Source: Cornus controversa
Taxonomy: Eukaryota > Streptophyta > Magnoliopsida > Cornales > Cornaceae
Length of the DNA: 64,000 nt
Reading direction: 5' to 3'
Assembly: GCA_026545225.1 (NCBI GenBank)
Contig: CM048846.1
Coordinates: forward strand, 38,079,501 to 38,143,500
Under the pieces are notes generated by a model. The model had not been told where the DNA came from, did no database searches, and worked only from the letters and a program-made list of their open reading frames with translations. The first letter of the stretch is position 1. Every line of letters starts with the position of its first letter. The translations under genes and the position numbers were made by a program. Shown here one piece after another: positions 21,881-33,405 of the stretch.

Positions 21881-22070
21881 CTTTATGCTTATAATTTTAT
21901 TTGTTTATCGATGACACGAGTGTAAATACTTTAGAATTAGAAGGGTATATTGATTGATGAAAAAGTAGGACATTTATTACAGGAAAAGATTTAATTTTCG
22001 GGATTGATTTTTACCAATTCGTATAGCGATTGTGTAAGGGAAGTTGCTTAAGCGACTATCCCTAGCACTC

Positions 22071-23656
22071 CTCATCGTAGAAAATATGTTCTCCAGTGAA
22101 CTCTCTATCTTAAACTCTAGTCTAATTCAGTCACATTATTACCTTGTTCAATTTTAGCAATTACCAATTAAGTTGTAATAGAAATTTCAAATTTGAATTA
22201 CAAGACGATGATATGACTATATGACTGAATTTGAACCATATAATTGAGGTCTGCGAGATTTGAAAGAGAGATTTGGCTAGAGATGATCTGTCCCTTAATC
22301 ATAGTGTTGGAATCCAATAAATCATAAAACCACAACAAGAAGCTTCAGCCAATGGGAGTCATTGCAATTCAATACTATCATAGGGATGCTAATTAAACAC
22401 CCGTGGGAGCCATATCTAGTCCCACCTCTAATGAGACATGTTTAAGATCATGCTAATAGGGTTAAGGGTAAGTTTGGTAAGAGAGCTTAAAACTTGTCAA
22501 GTCCAGTCCAGATTTATAAATAAATATTCTTTTATTAACCATCATTTTTTCCTTCATTTTTTATGATAATTTTAAATTTTAACAACATTTTTGTTATTAC
22601 TATTTTTAAGTATTTTTTATACTTAATTTTTTAAAAACATTTATCGTAAATTCGTTTAAGTTTACATTATATTTCTTATAACATATGTATGTCAGGGTGG
22701 CCCGACTCCGATGCAGGATATCCCAAGGCAGGTTTGGAAAAAGATTTTTATTTGTGAACGGATTTGGGATAGGGGTGTCCCGTCCCAAACCTGCCTCATT
22801 GACATACCTATATTATCAGATAAGAGGGACAAACACAATACTTTAAGAAGATAAAATTACCACCAAGTCCTACTTTTTTTTATTAAAATATAATTAAGTT
22901 CTTTAAATTTTTTTTAGAACCAATAAGTCATACGTTTTAAATTTTAAAGGGTTGCTAAAAGAAGTTTAAATCTTTCATTTTATAGCCTTGCTAAAAGAAA
23001 TAAAATTTTGTAATTATAACATTCAAAAATTGATTTATAATTAAATCTATTTATATATTCGTTTAATTTTAGTTAATTAATGAATTTTTCAATATGAGTT
23101 TAAATAATAATAATTAATTTAACTTAAATCCATTAAAAAAAGTGTAGAATTTACGACCATTTTAGTACAGAAAAAAATTATATATTTTATAAAAAAATCA
23201 ATAAAATGTTATTATTTTTTATTTAAATCTTATATCTAGTTTTGAATAAAAGCTTGATTCTATATTTCGTATCTAATTCAGCAATGGTATAAATAGAACA
23301 TTTAGTTATTTAGTATTTAAATTAAAAAAAATTCAAAAGTAAGACTTGTTTGTCCTAAAAGAAAGTTATAGGATCAACTTGTTTGTCTTCGAATGGGAAA
23401 AGTAGGACTACTTGGTGTAAGTTTTTTTACCTAAGAACATTATGATAATTGGTTTCATGAGTCATCTAGTAGGTGCCTAAAATAACATACTTCAGATCAA
23501 TATTAATTAGTCCAAAGTTTTTAAATTAAATAAGTGTGTAATAAAATCAAATTGATAACTAAGGTAGAAGAGATCATTATTTTAGCTTATTGTTTACTTT
23601 AATTTTTCATTTTTAAACACTAATTATTTGTCGTTTTTCACCACAACATCAATCAG
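22071..23656 (+). other. Rest of TNL intron 1, A/T-rich
   Basis: No gene was seen. A small possible miniature element lies at 22687-22807, with ends GTATGTCA.GG.GGC in inverted orientation around a GGGTGTCCCGTCCC segment. The remainder is A/T-rich. The acceptor CAATCAG lies at 23650-23656. Confidence 0.5.
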
Positions 23657-24752
23657 GCATCAAGGAGAACTAATAAAGAGGATTTTTCAAACAGTGTTGC
23701 AAGAGTTAAAGAAGAACTACATTGTTTTAACTGATAATTTGGTTGGAATGGATGACCATATATATGAAATGATGAGATTACTAAAGGTTGGTTCCAGTGA
23801 TGCACAGATTGTTGGTATATATGGCATGGGTGGTATTGGAAAGACAACTATAGCCAAGTGCATCTACAACAAGCTCCTCAAGAACTTTGACTGTTGCAGC
23901 TTCCTTGCAGATATCCGAGAAATAGCGCTACAACACAAAAGTCTTGTTCCTTTGCAAAAAAAACTTCTTGGTGACACTATTAAATGGAGCCCTGATATTG
24001 CTAATGTTAATAGTGGAATCGGTGCTATTAAACACCGATTTCTTGAAAAGAAAGCTCTCATCGTTCTTGACGATGTGAATGAAAAGTCTCAAGTTGATTG
24101 GCTTGTGGGAAATCGTAATTGGTTTGGTCCAGGAAGTAGGATCATTGTTACAACTAGAGACAAGCATATTTTAAACATGCTTGAAGTGGATGACACTTAT
24201 GAACCCCCATATATGAACATTGAGCAATCTCTTCAACTTTTTAGCATTCATGCTTTTCGAAAGAAGATTCCTTCAACAGACTATGATAGTATTTCTAAAG
24301 AGATTGTATTGACGACCAGAGGACTTCCTCTAGCTCTTGAGGTTATAGGTTCATTTTTATTTGACAAGAAGAAAGTGGCATGGGAAGATACACTGAAGAA
24401 GTTGAAAAAAATACCAAATGATCAAGTCCAAGAAAAGTTGAGAATAAGTTATGATGAGCTAAACCATGAGCAACAACAAATATTTCTTGATATTGCTTGT
24501 CTTTTTATTGGAATGGATAAAACATATCCATTTTACATGTGGGATGATTGTTGCTATTATCCAAAATCAGAAATTAATGTCCTCTATCTCATGTCTCTGG
24601 TAAGAATGGAAAATGATAATGTGTTGAAGATGCATGATCAACTAAGAGATCTTGGTCGAGATATGGTTCGTCGAGAAAATGTTAGGAATTCAGGAGCACG
24701 TAGCAGGTTGTGGAATCAAGAGGAAGCAATGAATGTAGTTGAGGAACAGAAG
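23657..24752 (+). pseudogene. TNL exon 2: NB-ARC domain, open
   Basis: All 365 codons are open. Motifs in order: LVGMDDHIYEM at the domain start; P-loop GIYGMGGIGKTTIAK with the Walker-A lysine; kinase-2 ALIVLDDV; RNBS-B GSRIIVTTRDKHIL; GLPL motif TRGLPLALEVIGSF; RNBS-D FLDIACLFIG; and MHDQLRDLGRDMVRRE with an intact MHD. The final Trp of kinase-2 seen in CNLs is absent, as expected for TNLs (LDDV followed by N). The exon starts after AATCAG and ends at CAGAAG before GTAACA. It would bind ADP/ATP and act as the receptor switch. The domain itself is intact although the gene is not. Confidence 0.93.
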
Positions 24753-25716
24753 GTAACATATGAGTGCAACTTATGTGATTAGTTAATGTTTTCTTGACCT
24801 CGTTCATGTCATCTCATAATACACCTACAGATAACACATGCACAAATGGTTTTCATGGTAGCGTCCAGGTGTGTTCCAAATGGTTAGTCAACCAACATAG
24901 TCTTTGAGGGGTTTATACAACTCTCACTTTGCGTTTAATCTGAACTCAATTTGATTTTTCCTGAGATAATAGTGTCGGCCAACTCGGACCAAACTGAAAC
25001 TAATCATGTTGTTGCTGGTACTAGGAATTTGTATCCAACATAATTCTTTCAGACTTTGACAACTGTTAGTTTGGGTTTAAATTAATTTTTTTTAGCACAA
25101 TTCAATTTTTTCTCAAGTACAGGTGTTTGGCAACTTGAAACCAACCGAAATTAAGCATGTTATTAGTACTACTAATAGTAATACTACTAGCATGAACAAG
25201 ACTAATCATGTTGTTGTTACCATATTGTTAAAATATTAATAAATTTTTTTTTTTGGAGAAGGTAAAATATTATTAAATATGTTATGTTTGTTGTTTGGTT
25301 GTTTAAATATTTAGTTATTGAGAATGTTGTAGTGTTTGCCATAATGTTGTAAATTAGAATGTTATGCATGATGTTTTAATTGTTTCAATTTGTTTTGAGT
25401 TGTTGGCTTATAATTTTTATTTTTTTCTTAAAGAGATAGAATATACCAAAGCTGATAAATCTTACAAATGTTTAATCTGACAGACCTTAATCTCACCTAA
25501 AGATAATTTGAGCTCAAAAAGATAAACATTGCCTCATTTTTTTTAGTTTGGTTTTTTTTTTCTCCCGAAGTCCTTAAAAATCGATTCATTTAATAATAGT
25601 AATAAGTAAAACCTAGAAAAAATTCAGCTAATATTGTTACATTCGTAATTCTTTTTATTGAACATCAGAAGCTGATTTGTTAATGTTTATTTATTTGTTT
25701 GGTTTTTTATTGACAG
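24753..25716 (+). other. TNL intron 2
   Basis: A non-coding, A/T-rich intron between donor GTAACA and acceptor TTGACAG. A short duplicated CAAC/CAAACTGAAACTAATCATG phrase recurs near 24990 and 25140. No gene or mobile element was recognised. Confidence 0.7.
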
Positions 25717-25990
25717 GGAACTGAAAAAGTCGAAGTGCTAAGTCTTCCTGATAGTAGAAAGATGTGCTTTACAAGAAAGACATTCAAAAAACTATCTAAT
25801 CTTATGTATCTCCATGCTGACGGCACATATTGGAGATTTTAAGTCTCGTCTGGCAGAATTAAGATGGTTTCGTTGGAAAAATTGTCCTCCTCATTTTGAA
25901 GCAACCAATTTTCATATGAAGAATCTAGTCATTCTTGATCTATCAGATGCTCGCATCACAGAAGACTGGAAGGGTTGGAGTCAAATCAAG
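25717..25990 (+). pseudogene. TNL exon 3: NB-LRR linker and first LRR, frameshifted
   Basis: It reads GTEKVEVLSLPDSRKMCFT, then TFKKLSNLMYL, the usual NL-linker of TNLs. After a one-base shift at about 25820 it continues as DFKSRLAELRWFRWKNCPPH, then NLVILDLSDARI. The acceptor is TTGACAG (to 25716) and the donor AAG before GTTTGT. The frameshift alone would truncate the receptor before its LRRs. Confidence 0.85.
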
Positions 25991-26077
25991 GTTTGTGGAA
26001 ATTTTCTACTTTTTATCGTTTTCCATTTTATATTTGACAGAAATTGAATTTTTTTTTTTGGCATATATATTCATCAG

Positions 26078-26207
26078 ATGGCAAATAAATTCAAAGTTCT
26101 AGATCTTGCTAATTGTGGATTAAGGAGGACTCCTGACTTTTCAACCTATGCAACTTTAGAGATATTGAATCTTAAAGGCTGTAAAAGTTTGGACATAATT
26201 GATCCAT
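26078..26207 (+). pseudogene. TNL exon 4, left part (LRR) up to the insertion
   Basis: This open LRR stretch reads ANKFKVLDLANCGLRRTPDF, then YATLEILNLKGCKSLDIIDP. It is interrupted by the retrotransposon at 26208. The target duplication TCCAT (26203-26207) is the end of this part. Removing the element and one duplication copy rejoins the frame exactly to 40060. Confidence 0.92.
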
Positions 26208-26264
26208 TGTAGATAAGGGTATCGTAGAGCAAGGAAAGGATGGATGGATCAGGAAGCTTCAGGT

Positions 26265-26480
26265 GCGAAAAACCCCGCGAGGAAAGACTAATATATGAAG
26301 ACCCTCCGCGGAGGCATCCTTCCCGCGCATGGGATAACCCCGCGGGGGACATGCACCCGCGTGGTTAACCCGTGCGCGGGCAGCCTCTCCCCGCGTGGGG
26401 TTATCCCCTCCCCGCGTAGGGATGGTTCTTCCCCGCGTGAGGATTATTGTCCGCAAAGAATACTCAATCCCCATGGGGGG
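26265..26480 (+). promoter_or_regulatory. CCGCG palindrome cluster in the U3 region
   Basis: About ten short palindromic or near-palindromic G/C units lie within 215 bp: CCTCCGCGGAGG (26303-26314), CCCCGCGGGG (26338-26347), CCCGCGTGG, CCCCGCGTGGGG, CCCCGCGTAGGG, CCCCGCGTGAGG and CCCCATGGGG. The same cluster is in the 3' LTR. Its role is unknown. Its position upstream of the TATA box fits a transcription-factor or methylation target. Confidence 0.7.
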
Positions 26481-27152
26481 GTTAGCAAAGCATAAAAGAG
26501 CACAGGGAGTGAGAAGATTGGGGGCAATCCTCTCTGACGGGTATGTTATGTTTGATAATTAGATTGTGTTTCCTGGGACCAACTCTGAAAGGAGTATGAT
26601 TCTATAAAACACTTCTAAATTAACAATCATGACATATTCTCAAGGGTTACAAGGAACCATGGACGAATGGGCCATTGTGCGGCTTAACCAGCTCACAATC
26701 CTGAGTGATTATCCTTGTAGCAGGGGCTATGTAGAAGACTATTAATTCCTCTCTTCAATATGGAAAGTAATTTGTCGCGACGTTACTTCCAGCATTGAGA
26801 AGTGGGAATTAGTATGAGGCTACGGTGTCCCACAGACCATTTTAGGCACAGGTACAGGCTGTGATATGGTCTGGGCGATCATGGTGTCATAATGAAGCAT
26901 ATGGCGTCATGGTCCCAAGCGGGAAGGTGGGTTGAGTGTGGTATAGAGGATTGAGAGGAAGGCTCGTTGGGCCATGGGCATCTAAAGTTATGGTAGTGTG
27001 ACTCTACGCGGGCACCATCACAACGTTTCTCACAAGTATAACCAAGCCCGCGAGGGGTATAGACTCATGGTTACAACCGGGAGTGGTGAAGGAAGGGATA
27101 CGCGGCCAAGTGCCACGTAGGATGACAGCTGTCATAAGCCCCATGCCTGAGG

Positions 27153-27162
27153 TCTATAAATA
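27153..27162 (+). promoter_or_regulatory. LTR TATA box
   Basis: TCTATAAATA sits in the 5' LTR upstream of a pyrimidine-rich stretch where transcription would start. The same site is at about 39842 in the 3' LTR. Confidence 0.6.
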
Positions 27163-27367
27163 CCCTATGGCGTGGTGACATATGGATCATTCTGGTGCCC
27201 CCTCCCTCTCTGAATCACTCTTGCTTTCTCTCTCTCCCATCTAGCACCCAGCTCACATTCCTATTATTGTTTCCTAGTTACTTTATCAGCTTGATCCAAC
27301 TCAGCTCTTACAATTCAGTCCTGTGATAGTCATTCCTCATAGCAGAACTCTTCTACCTATTTACAAT

Positions 27368-27385
27368 TGGCGACTTCACTGGGGA
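27368..27385 (+). other. Primer-binding site, probably tRNA-Arg type
   Basis: TGGCGACTTCACTGGGGA begins three bases after the LTR end. The TGGCGACT...CTGGGGA pattern is that of Tat/Ogre-type elements, which use tRNA-Arg. The tRNA identity is from family knowledge and was not aligned. Confidence 0.65.
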
Positions 27386-27399
27386 GGATTGCCTCTCAC

Positions 27400-28419
27400 A
27401 TGGCTGGTCAGCAGAATGTTAAGCGGAAAGGAAAACAAGTTGCACCAACTTCTCAGAGAGCGGATCAAAATCCAGATCCAGTCAATCCTATCAATTCAGG
27501 TGTGCCTCAACAAAGGCGTAAAGTACAAAGAAGGCAGAATCCACCAATAACTGTGACTCCTCCACAGTCTCAGGATAATATCCCCCCAATGATGCTCCAG
27601 GTACTAGCAAACATCCAAGAAACTCAAGTACAAATCTTACAATTTTTGCGAACTCAGCAGTCTAGTCCCAGAGCAGAGCGATCACTTATTCCCGGCCGAG
27701 GACAATCACCTCAGCTAACAGCTCCTGATGTAACAGAAAATCCTGGTAGAAAGGAATCTAACAATGATATCCAGTACAATGATAATGCCTCGTTTGTGAC
27801 CATTGAGCAATTACAAGCAATTCTTAATTCCAAAAAGAACACAACTGTTGATATTGAGGTCCCACCACCTTATGATCCTGCCATTTTATTAAAGCCATAT
27901 CCGGAGGGATATTTGTCTCCAAAATTCAGGCAGTTTGACGGTAGGGAAGGAGATGCAAGGGAGCATATTGCGCGATTTGTGGACGCGTTAGGTGCCTACA
28001 GAAATGATGAGCAGCTTAAGCTCAGGGAATTCTCAAAATCCCTCACAGGAAGAGCTTACACTTGGTACATGAATTTAGTGCTAGGAACAGTGTTAACTTG
28101 GGCAGAAATGCTGGCTAAATTCTATGAAAAATTCTTCACCACCGAGGAGCGAGTCACAATGCTGTCGTTAACTCGGTACAAGAAAAAATTGGGCGAAGAG
28201 GTAGTCACATATGTCAAACGTTTCCGCGAGATGTCATTGGAATGTTTCGAGCCGACCTCAGAAGAGCAACTGATAAAAATATGTGTGGATGGTATGTTGA
28301 GAGAGTATCGGGTGCATTTGGTTAATAATGAGATAAAGACTTTCTCTGCCCTAATGAATAGTGCTAGGCGCCTGGGAGAAATTATTCCACCACCGGCAAA
28401 GGAAAATGTCTTCTCGTGA
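27400..28419 (+). pseudogene. Tat-like gag (capsid), ends at a premature TGA
   Basis: ATG at 27400 (MAGQQNVKRKGKQ) gives 339 residues. The N-terminal third is low-complexity and basic, Gln/Pro-rich. The retrotransposon gag domain follows from about residue 190: FRQFDGREGDAREHIARFVD, then GRAYTWYMNL, then ERVTMLSLTRYKK, then EEVVTYVKRFREM. The TGA at 28417 is in frame with continuing gag-protease sequence (a further TAG at 28534), so the stop is probably a lesion. The protein would form the virus-like particle. Confidence 0.85.
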
Positions 28420-29586
28420 AGGGCCACTGTGGCAGCAACTCTGAGTCAGATAAGCAGCAATACAGGGAGAGTACGACGGCCAGAACCCGCACCTTTGCCA
28501 TTTGGTATCAAGGAGGCAATATCATTATTGACTTAGTGGATCAAGGATGGTGTTGTCACCTTACCCGCGGTAGAAAAACTTCCTAGCAGAGAAGAAAAGG
28601 AAAAGTCGAACTACTGCCCCTTTCACCGAGCTGTGCGACATTGTCTAACTGATTGCTGGGCATTCAGGGGAATAGTACATAAAAAGATCGCTGAAAAGAG
28701 CATAGATATTGCCAGAAACAATGTTGTCAACAATCCATTCCCTCAGCATGCAGCAACCGTTGGTGTAACTGATCCAATGGATGAAAGAGAATACCAAGCT
28801 ATGAATACGGATCCAAATGCTCACATACATTGTTTCTTCAATGATCTTTCAATTCCGGAACAGATTAAGGAATTCTTAATAAGTCAAACCGTGGCAGCTC
28901 TGATTCACACTCGCAATGAACCATCTAAACAAGATGTGACCAAGCAAGGAGAGATTGTCTTTTCAATGGCAGATAAGCAAGTCCCTTTCCCTCACAATCG
29001 ACCGCTGTATGTACCAGTTACAGTCAATGGTCGAGATTTGAAACGAGCTTTTCTTGATAGCGGGGCTTCAGTAAATATCATGCCATTGGCCACTTTGAAG
29101 GCAATACAATTCCCGGAGGTGAAGATCGTGCACCAACCTATAAACGTTACAGCTTTCAACTGTGAACAACAAGCTACAATCGGATATGCAATGGTCGATC
29201 TAAAAGTAGGAAAAATCAGAGCCCCTACCAAGTTCCATGTCATAAAAGGTGAACCATCTTATCAGTTGTTGTTAGGCAGACCCTGGATGCATGCGTACGG
29301 GGTTGTCCCATCCTCTTATCATCAAGTTATGAAGGCTAATTGGGGAAAGGGCACTATGACGCTCCGGGCTTCTAAAGACCCTTTTTGTCCTTCGGAGGCT
29401 CATTTTGCCGATGCAATTTTCTTTAATGAACATACGGATGAAATGGCCAACGATGAGGTTCAGGCCATTCCACTTCCCAAATGGGAAGATCTACAAGCAA
29501 GAGTATCTCCTAAAAGGCCCGCAGAGAAGGAAGTAAACTGGACTAAGGTAAAAATGGCAGATGGAAGGGTTGTATACAAATTATGA
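28420..29586 (+). pseudogene. Tat-like gag C-terminus and aspartic protease
   Basis: Same frame as gag. It has a zinc-finger-like CPFHRAVRHCLTDCWAF segment (C..H...H/C pattern). After a linker comes the retropepsin: VPVTVNGRDLKRAFLDSGAS with the D-S-G-A-S active site, then VNIMPLATLKAI, then the second half SYQLLLGRPWMHAYGVVPSS. The open part runs 28537-29583, and a TGA at 29584 interrupts a frame that continues as protein-like sequence. The protease would cleave Gag-Pol in the particle. Confidence 0.85.
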
Positions 29587-30060
29587 CGGGGCGCGGGGAT
29601 AGGGCTCCCACCTGAAGCTCGTGTCCCCAATACTGCCAAGGTTCTCATATGTGAGGATGCCATAAGGCTTTCAGAGGAAGATGCTGCAAGTTTTCTGATA
29701 GAAGAAGAGCTGAAAGAAGTAGATATTGGAGATGGGGTCTCTCCGCGGCCCACATTGATCAACAAGAAACTTGATTCAAACTTGAAAATGGCCATTATAC
29801 AATTGTTAAAAGAGTACCAGGATGTATTTGCATGGGCATATGATCAGATGCCCGGACTTGATCCCAACCTAGTTGGTCACCAGCTTAACATAAATCCTTC
29901 CGCGGTGCCTGTCAAGCAGAAACAAGGGCCTATCGTCCGGATTTGGAGATATGGATCAAAGAAGAAATCCAGAAGCTACTCAAAGCGGGGTTCATAAGAC
30001 CCACTCAGCATCCCACATGGCTTGCTAACATCGTGCCTGTACAAAAGAAGAATGGTCAGA
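29587..30060 (+). pseudogene. Tat-like reverse transcriptase, N-terminal part
   Basis: The reading continues past the TGA as LLKEYQDVFAWAYDQMPGLD, the usual lead-in to Gypsy RT. A frameshift lies near 29930. Then EIQKLLKAGFIRPTQHPTWL and ANIVPVQKKNGQ lead up to the insertion of a solo LTR at 30061. The sequence resumes at 31485 with IRICVDYRDLNKA. Confidence 0.85.
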
Positions 30061-31484
30061 TGATGTGGTCGGAACTAAATTATATTGTAAGCTTAATTTT
30101 GCCCTTTTTATCAAAATATAATTTAACCACTCGCAAGAGCACGAATCTTTGTAGATAAGGTTCTATATAGAGGGTATCGATCCCACGAGGACTAGTCGTT
30201 AATTGTCATAAAGAAAGATTAATTCTACTTTAATTCTAAAAACAGATTTTTGGTTTTGTGTTTAGAAACTATTGCATAAATGAAATGACAATAAAATTAA
30301 AGAGTAAAGTTGGGAGAGAGAACTAGGGTTGGTTTCCACCACTAGCCATTCACATGTTCATAAGTGTAGCAAGCATGGGATTCATTAATTAAATGCCTAA
30401 CAATGTCATTAGGCTTGTGACCTCAATGACATATCAAAAGATCAATGTGTGTGCTAACCTATCATAATCCATCTTCAACAAGCATAGCTCTTCAACCTAA
30501 CTACCTACCTAATTACTCTACTCTCTAAGTGAACACTACATGCATCCAAACTACCTTGTCTTGGCATGGTCTATACAAACTAGCATCACACATTCATTTA
30601 AACACCATTATCTAGCCATCATTTGCACTTCTTGTGGAATATGCAAATGTTGTGCATTCAAGTGACAAAACCTACTCTAAGACAAGAATAAATTTCATAT
30701 CAAATGAATATATATAAGAAATGTATTTGTGTACATAATCACTAGGCTAAATAATCAACATTTAATTACAAATCCCAAGAGCTACAAAGATGAACAAGTT
30801 TACATGGCTAGGGGTTGAAACCAACACCCTAGTAGAAGAGTTAGTTGCTCATGGTTGCCTTGCACCCTTCCATTGATGAAGAGAATGAAGCTTCTTGGTC
30901 TGGTTCAGCTTTTCTCTTCCTCTCCCGAAGGTCTCTCCTGAAGTCTTCTAATGTGTATCTTGAGAGATATGAGATATGTGGCTTTTGGTGCTTTTTGTAT
31001 GCTTTTTGGCTCCTTTGGGCCCACCATATATATATATATATATATATCATTATATATATCTCTTGTATCAAGAAGGCCCCCAAAAGTCTTGTTCAAGTCA
31101 GACAATCCCCCTAAGTCGTGCAAAAAGGGGGATTTTGTTGCAAGTGGGAGAGCAGGTGAGCAAGTGGCCAAGTGGGCTCTGCAGCATTTCGATTGATCGA
31201 AATTGCCTTTCGATTGATCGAGATTTCGATCAATCGAAATGAGATTTCGATCAATCGAAATCTCGATTGATCGAAATCCACATCTCGATTGATCGAGATG
31301 CCTTGGCAACAATTTCTGATTTCATCTCTTGATTGCAGAAAGCTTCCAACTTTGCTCCATTTACTCCAATACCTGCAAAACATCAAAAACACAAAAATAC
31401 CGTAAACATATCTCGGTAAACGCAAAAACAAAACTAACATATGCAATAAAGAGGGTTCAAATGCATAGAATTGAACACTTATCA
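30061..31484 (-). mobile_element. Athila-type solo LTR inserted in the RT
   Basis: This 1424-bp unit has ends TGATGTGG and ...ACTTATCA and is flanked by a perfect TCAGA duplication (30056-30060 and 31485-31489). Read on the - strand it begins TGATAAGTGTTC, and its tail matches the LTR end at 1-601, so orientation is reverse. It contains a cluster of TCGATTGATCGA palindromes (31186-31300) and a TA microsatellite at 31028-31046. Two short TATA-bearing ORFs in it are not protein-like. Excising it restores the RT frame. Confidence 0.9.
31186..31300. repeat. Cluster of six TCGATTGATCGA palindromes
   Basis: Six 12-mers, four TCGATTGATCGA and two in the reverse form TCGATCAATCGA, lie within 115 bp. 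They are separated by AAAT/AGAT spacers and can fold into several alternative hairpins. They lie 185-300 bp from the LTR start in LTR orientation. Confidence 0.9.
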
Positions 31485-32154
31485 TCAGATTCGGATATGT
31501 GTTGATTATCGGGATCTCAACAAGGCTTGTCCAAAAGATGAATTTCTGCTTCCAAATATTGACACAATGGTGGATGCCACGGCAGGTCACGAGTTGTTTT
31601 CATTAATGGATGGATTCAGTGGATATAATCAAATAAAGATGGCCCCCGAAGATGCAGAGAAAACAGCCTTCCGAACACCAATTGGAAACTTTCATTACAC
31701 AGTCATGCCCTTCGGACTAAAGAATGCAGGCGCTACTTACCAACGGGCTATGACAGCAATTTTTCATGACATGATCCACCATGAAGTAGAAGATTATGTA
31801 GATGATTTAGTTGTGAAATCAAAGAAATGCATGGAACACATACAAGATTTAGAGAAGGTTCTCCGTAGATGCCGTGAATATAACCTAAAGATGAACCCGA
31901 TGAAGTGTGCCTTCGGTGTCCAACAAGGAAAATTCTTGGGATGTATAGTCCATAGGCAGGGTATTGATTTAGACCCCAACAAGGCTAAAGCAATAATCGA
32001 AATGGATCCGCCGCGGACAAGAAAATTATTACGGGGTTTCATGGGGAAAGTATCATACTTAAGGCGTTTTATCCCAGCACTGGCAGAAGTTACTCCTCCT
32101 TTAATCCCGTTAATGAAGGATAAAATTCCTTATGAATGGAGTGCCGAACATTAG
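31485..32154 (+). pseudogene. Tat-like reverse transcriptase, catalytic part
   Basis: The palm motifs are intact: RICVDYRDLNKACPKDEF, LPNIDTMVDATAG, SLMDGFSGYNQI, FRTPIGNFHYTVMPFGLKNA and the catalytic VEDYVDDLVVKS (YVDD). The thumb follows at FLGCIVHRQGIDLDPNKAKA, then LRGFMGKVSYLRRFIP. A TAG at 32152, within EWSAEH.AAFEKVK, interrupts an otherwise continuous frame to RNase H. Confidence 0.92.
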
Positions 32155-33405
32155 GCTGCATTTGAGAAGGTGAAGGGAATCCTGATATCACCACAGACAA
32201 TGACGGCTCCGACACCGGGAAAAGGATTGATCATGTATTTAACTTCTACTGAGAAATCTATCGGTGCTTTGTTGGCCCAGGAACATGAGCAAATGGAAAA
32301 ACCTGTGTACTATATTAGTAGAGTACTTCGAGGAGCAGAGTTGCGTTATACACCGATAGAAAGACACTGTTTATCCCTGGTCTTCGCAGCGCAGAAATTT
32401 AGGCACTATCTGTTGGCACATCCAGTTGAATTGATTACAAAGAGCGATCCCGTTAGGTATTTGCTGTCAAAACCACTGTTGTCAGGAAAATTGGCTCGCT
32501 GGTTGCTCGCCCTATCCGAGTATCAGATTACATGCTCCACTCCCAAGGCAGTAAAATGTCAAGCTCTCGCTGATTTATTGGCTATGTTCCCGCGGGGGGA
32601 GTCAGAACCGGATAGCATCTTTGATGTTGCAATTTGTGATGAAATTTCATCAGAAGAAGCAGATCTTTGGAAATTGGAATTTGATGGATCCTCCACAGAA
32701 AGAGGAAACGGCGCTGGCTTCATAATGACCAATGAAAAGACAAAAGAGGAAATTGCTATATTATACAGACTAGACTTCCCTTGTACTAATAACATGGCCG
32801 AATATGAGGCGTTGATACTAGGTCTGTCCGCAAGCTTGGCAGCAGGAATACAGAAAATGGTGGTCTACGGTGATTCTAACTTGATAATCAAGCAAATCAG
32901 AGGAGAATACTCGGTAAAAGAGCCTCGCCTTGCCACCTATCGGGATATTGTGCAAGAAATGATGAAGAACTTTCAATACATAAAATTCGAGCACAAACCC
33001 CGAGCAAGTAACAGGCGATCTGATGCATTGGCTACTTTGGGGTCTCAATTGGAATTAAGAGAAAATATGACAATGGTCAATCTTCTTCGTCGAACTCAGC
33101 CCGCGACAATATTTTATGATCACCTAGAAGAGGAAGAAAGTGATTGGAGGAAGACAATTATAGAAAAACTCAAACAGTTGGGTGGGGTTAAAGATATGGC
33201 ATTAGAAAAGCAGTACCAACTGGTTGCTAATAGACTCTATCATCGCGGGCCAGACGGGGTATTGTCAAGATGTCTCGGGCCCAAAGAGGCTGAAAAAATG
33301 CTAATAGAAGTACACAAGTCTTCTTGTGAAGCAACAGATATTAGCCTATATCGAAGATTGCAAAGACAAGGGTACTTCTGGCCGACAATGAAAAAGAGGC
33401 AGTAA
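32155..33405 (+). pseudogene. Tat-like RNase H and second (archaeal-type) RNase H
   Basis: The first RNase H (32170-32600) shows IMYLTSTEKSIGALLAQE, YYISRVLRGAELRYTPIERH and LAHPVELITKSDPVRYLLSK. A second, different RNase H follows (32660-33050): WKLEFDGSSTERGNGAGF with catalytic D, NNMAEYEALILGL with E, VYGDSNLIIKQIRGEY with D, and ASNRRSDALATL with D. Dual RNase H is a hallmark of the Tat clade. The sequence ends in an integrase zinc-finger-like stretch (RRLQRQGYFWPTM) before a TAA at 33403. Confidence 0.9.

Larger units (their letters stand above)
20749..22070. mobile_element. TIR element in intron 1, carrying a nested element
   Basis: The ends GAGTGCTAGGG..A.TCG.T and (complement) GAGTGCTAGGGATAGTCGCT form inverted repeats of about 60 bp with mismatches. 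No transposase ORF was found. The interior holds a second element (20886-21560) and a 146-bp tandem duplication. No convincing target duplication was found. Confidence 0.55.
26208..27365 (+). repeat. 5' LTR of the Tat-like element (1158 bp)
   Basis: It starts TGTAGATAAGGG and ends CTATTTACA. The first 280 bp are GC-rich with many CCGCG-centred palindromes. A TATA box CTATAAATA lies at 27154, about 210 bp before the LTR end, followed by a CT-rich leader (CCCTCCCTCTCT, TCTCTCTCTCCC). Confidence 0.95.

Noticed and set aside
26259..26495. Arg/Gly/Pro-rich ORFs on both strands in the Tat LTR (also 38984-39184)
   Set aside because: They arise from the CCGCG palindrome cluster. They lie upstream of the TATA box and change between the two LTRs like neutral DNA.
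31186..31300. CRISPR-like repeat array
   Set aside because: The repeats are palindromic 12-mers with 2-10 bp spacers in a plant LTR. There are no unique 25-40 bp spacers and no cas genes.
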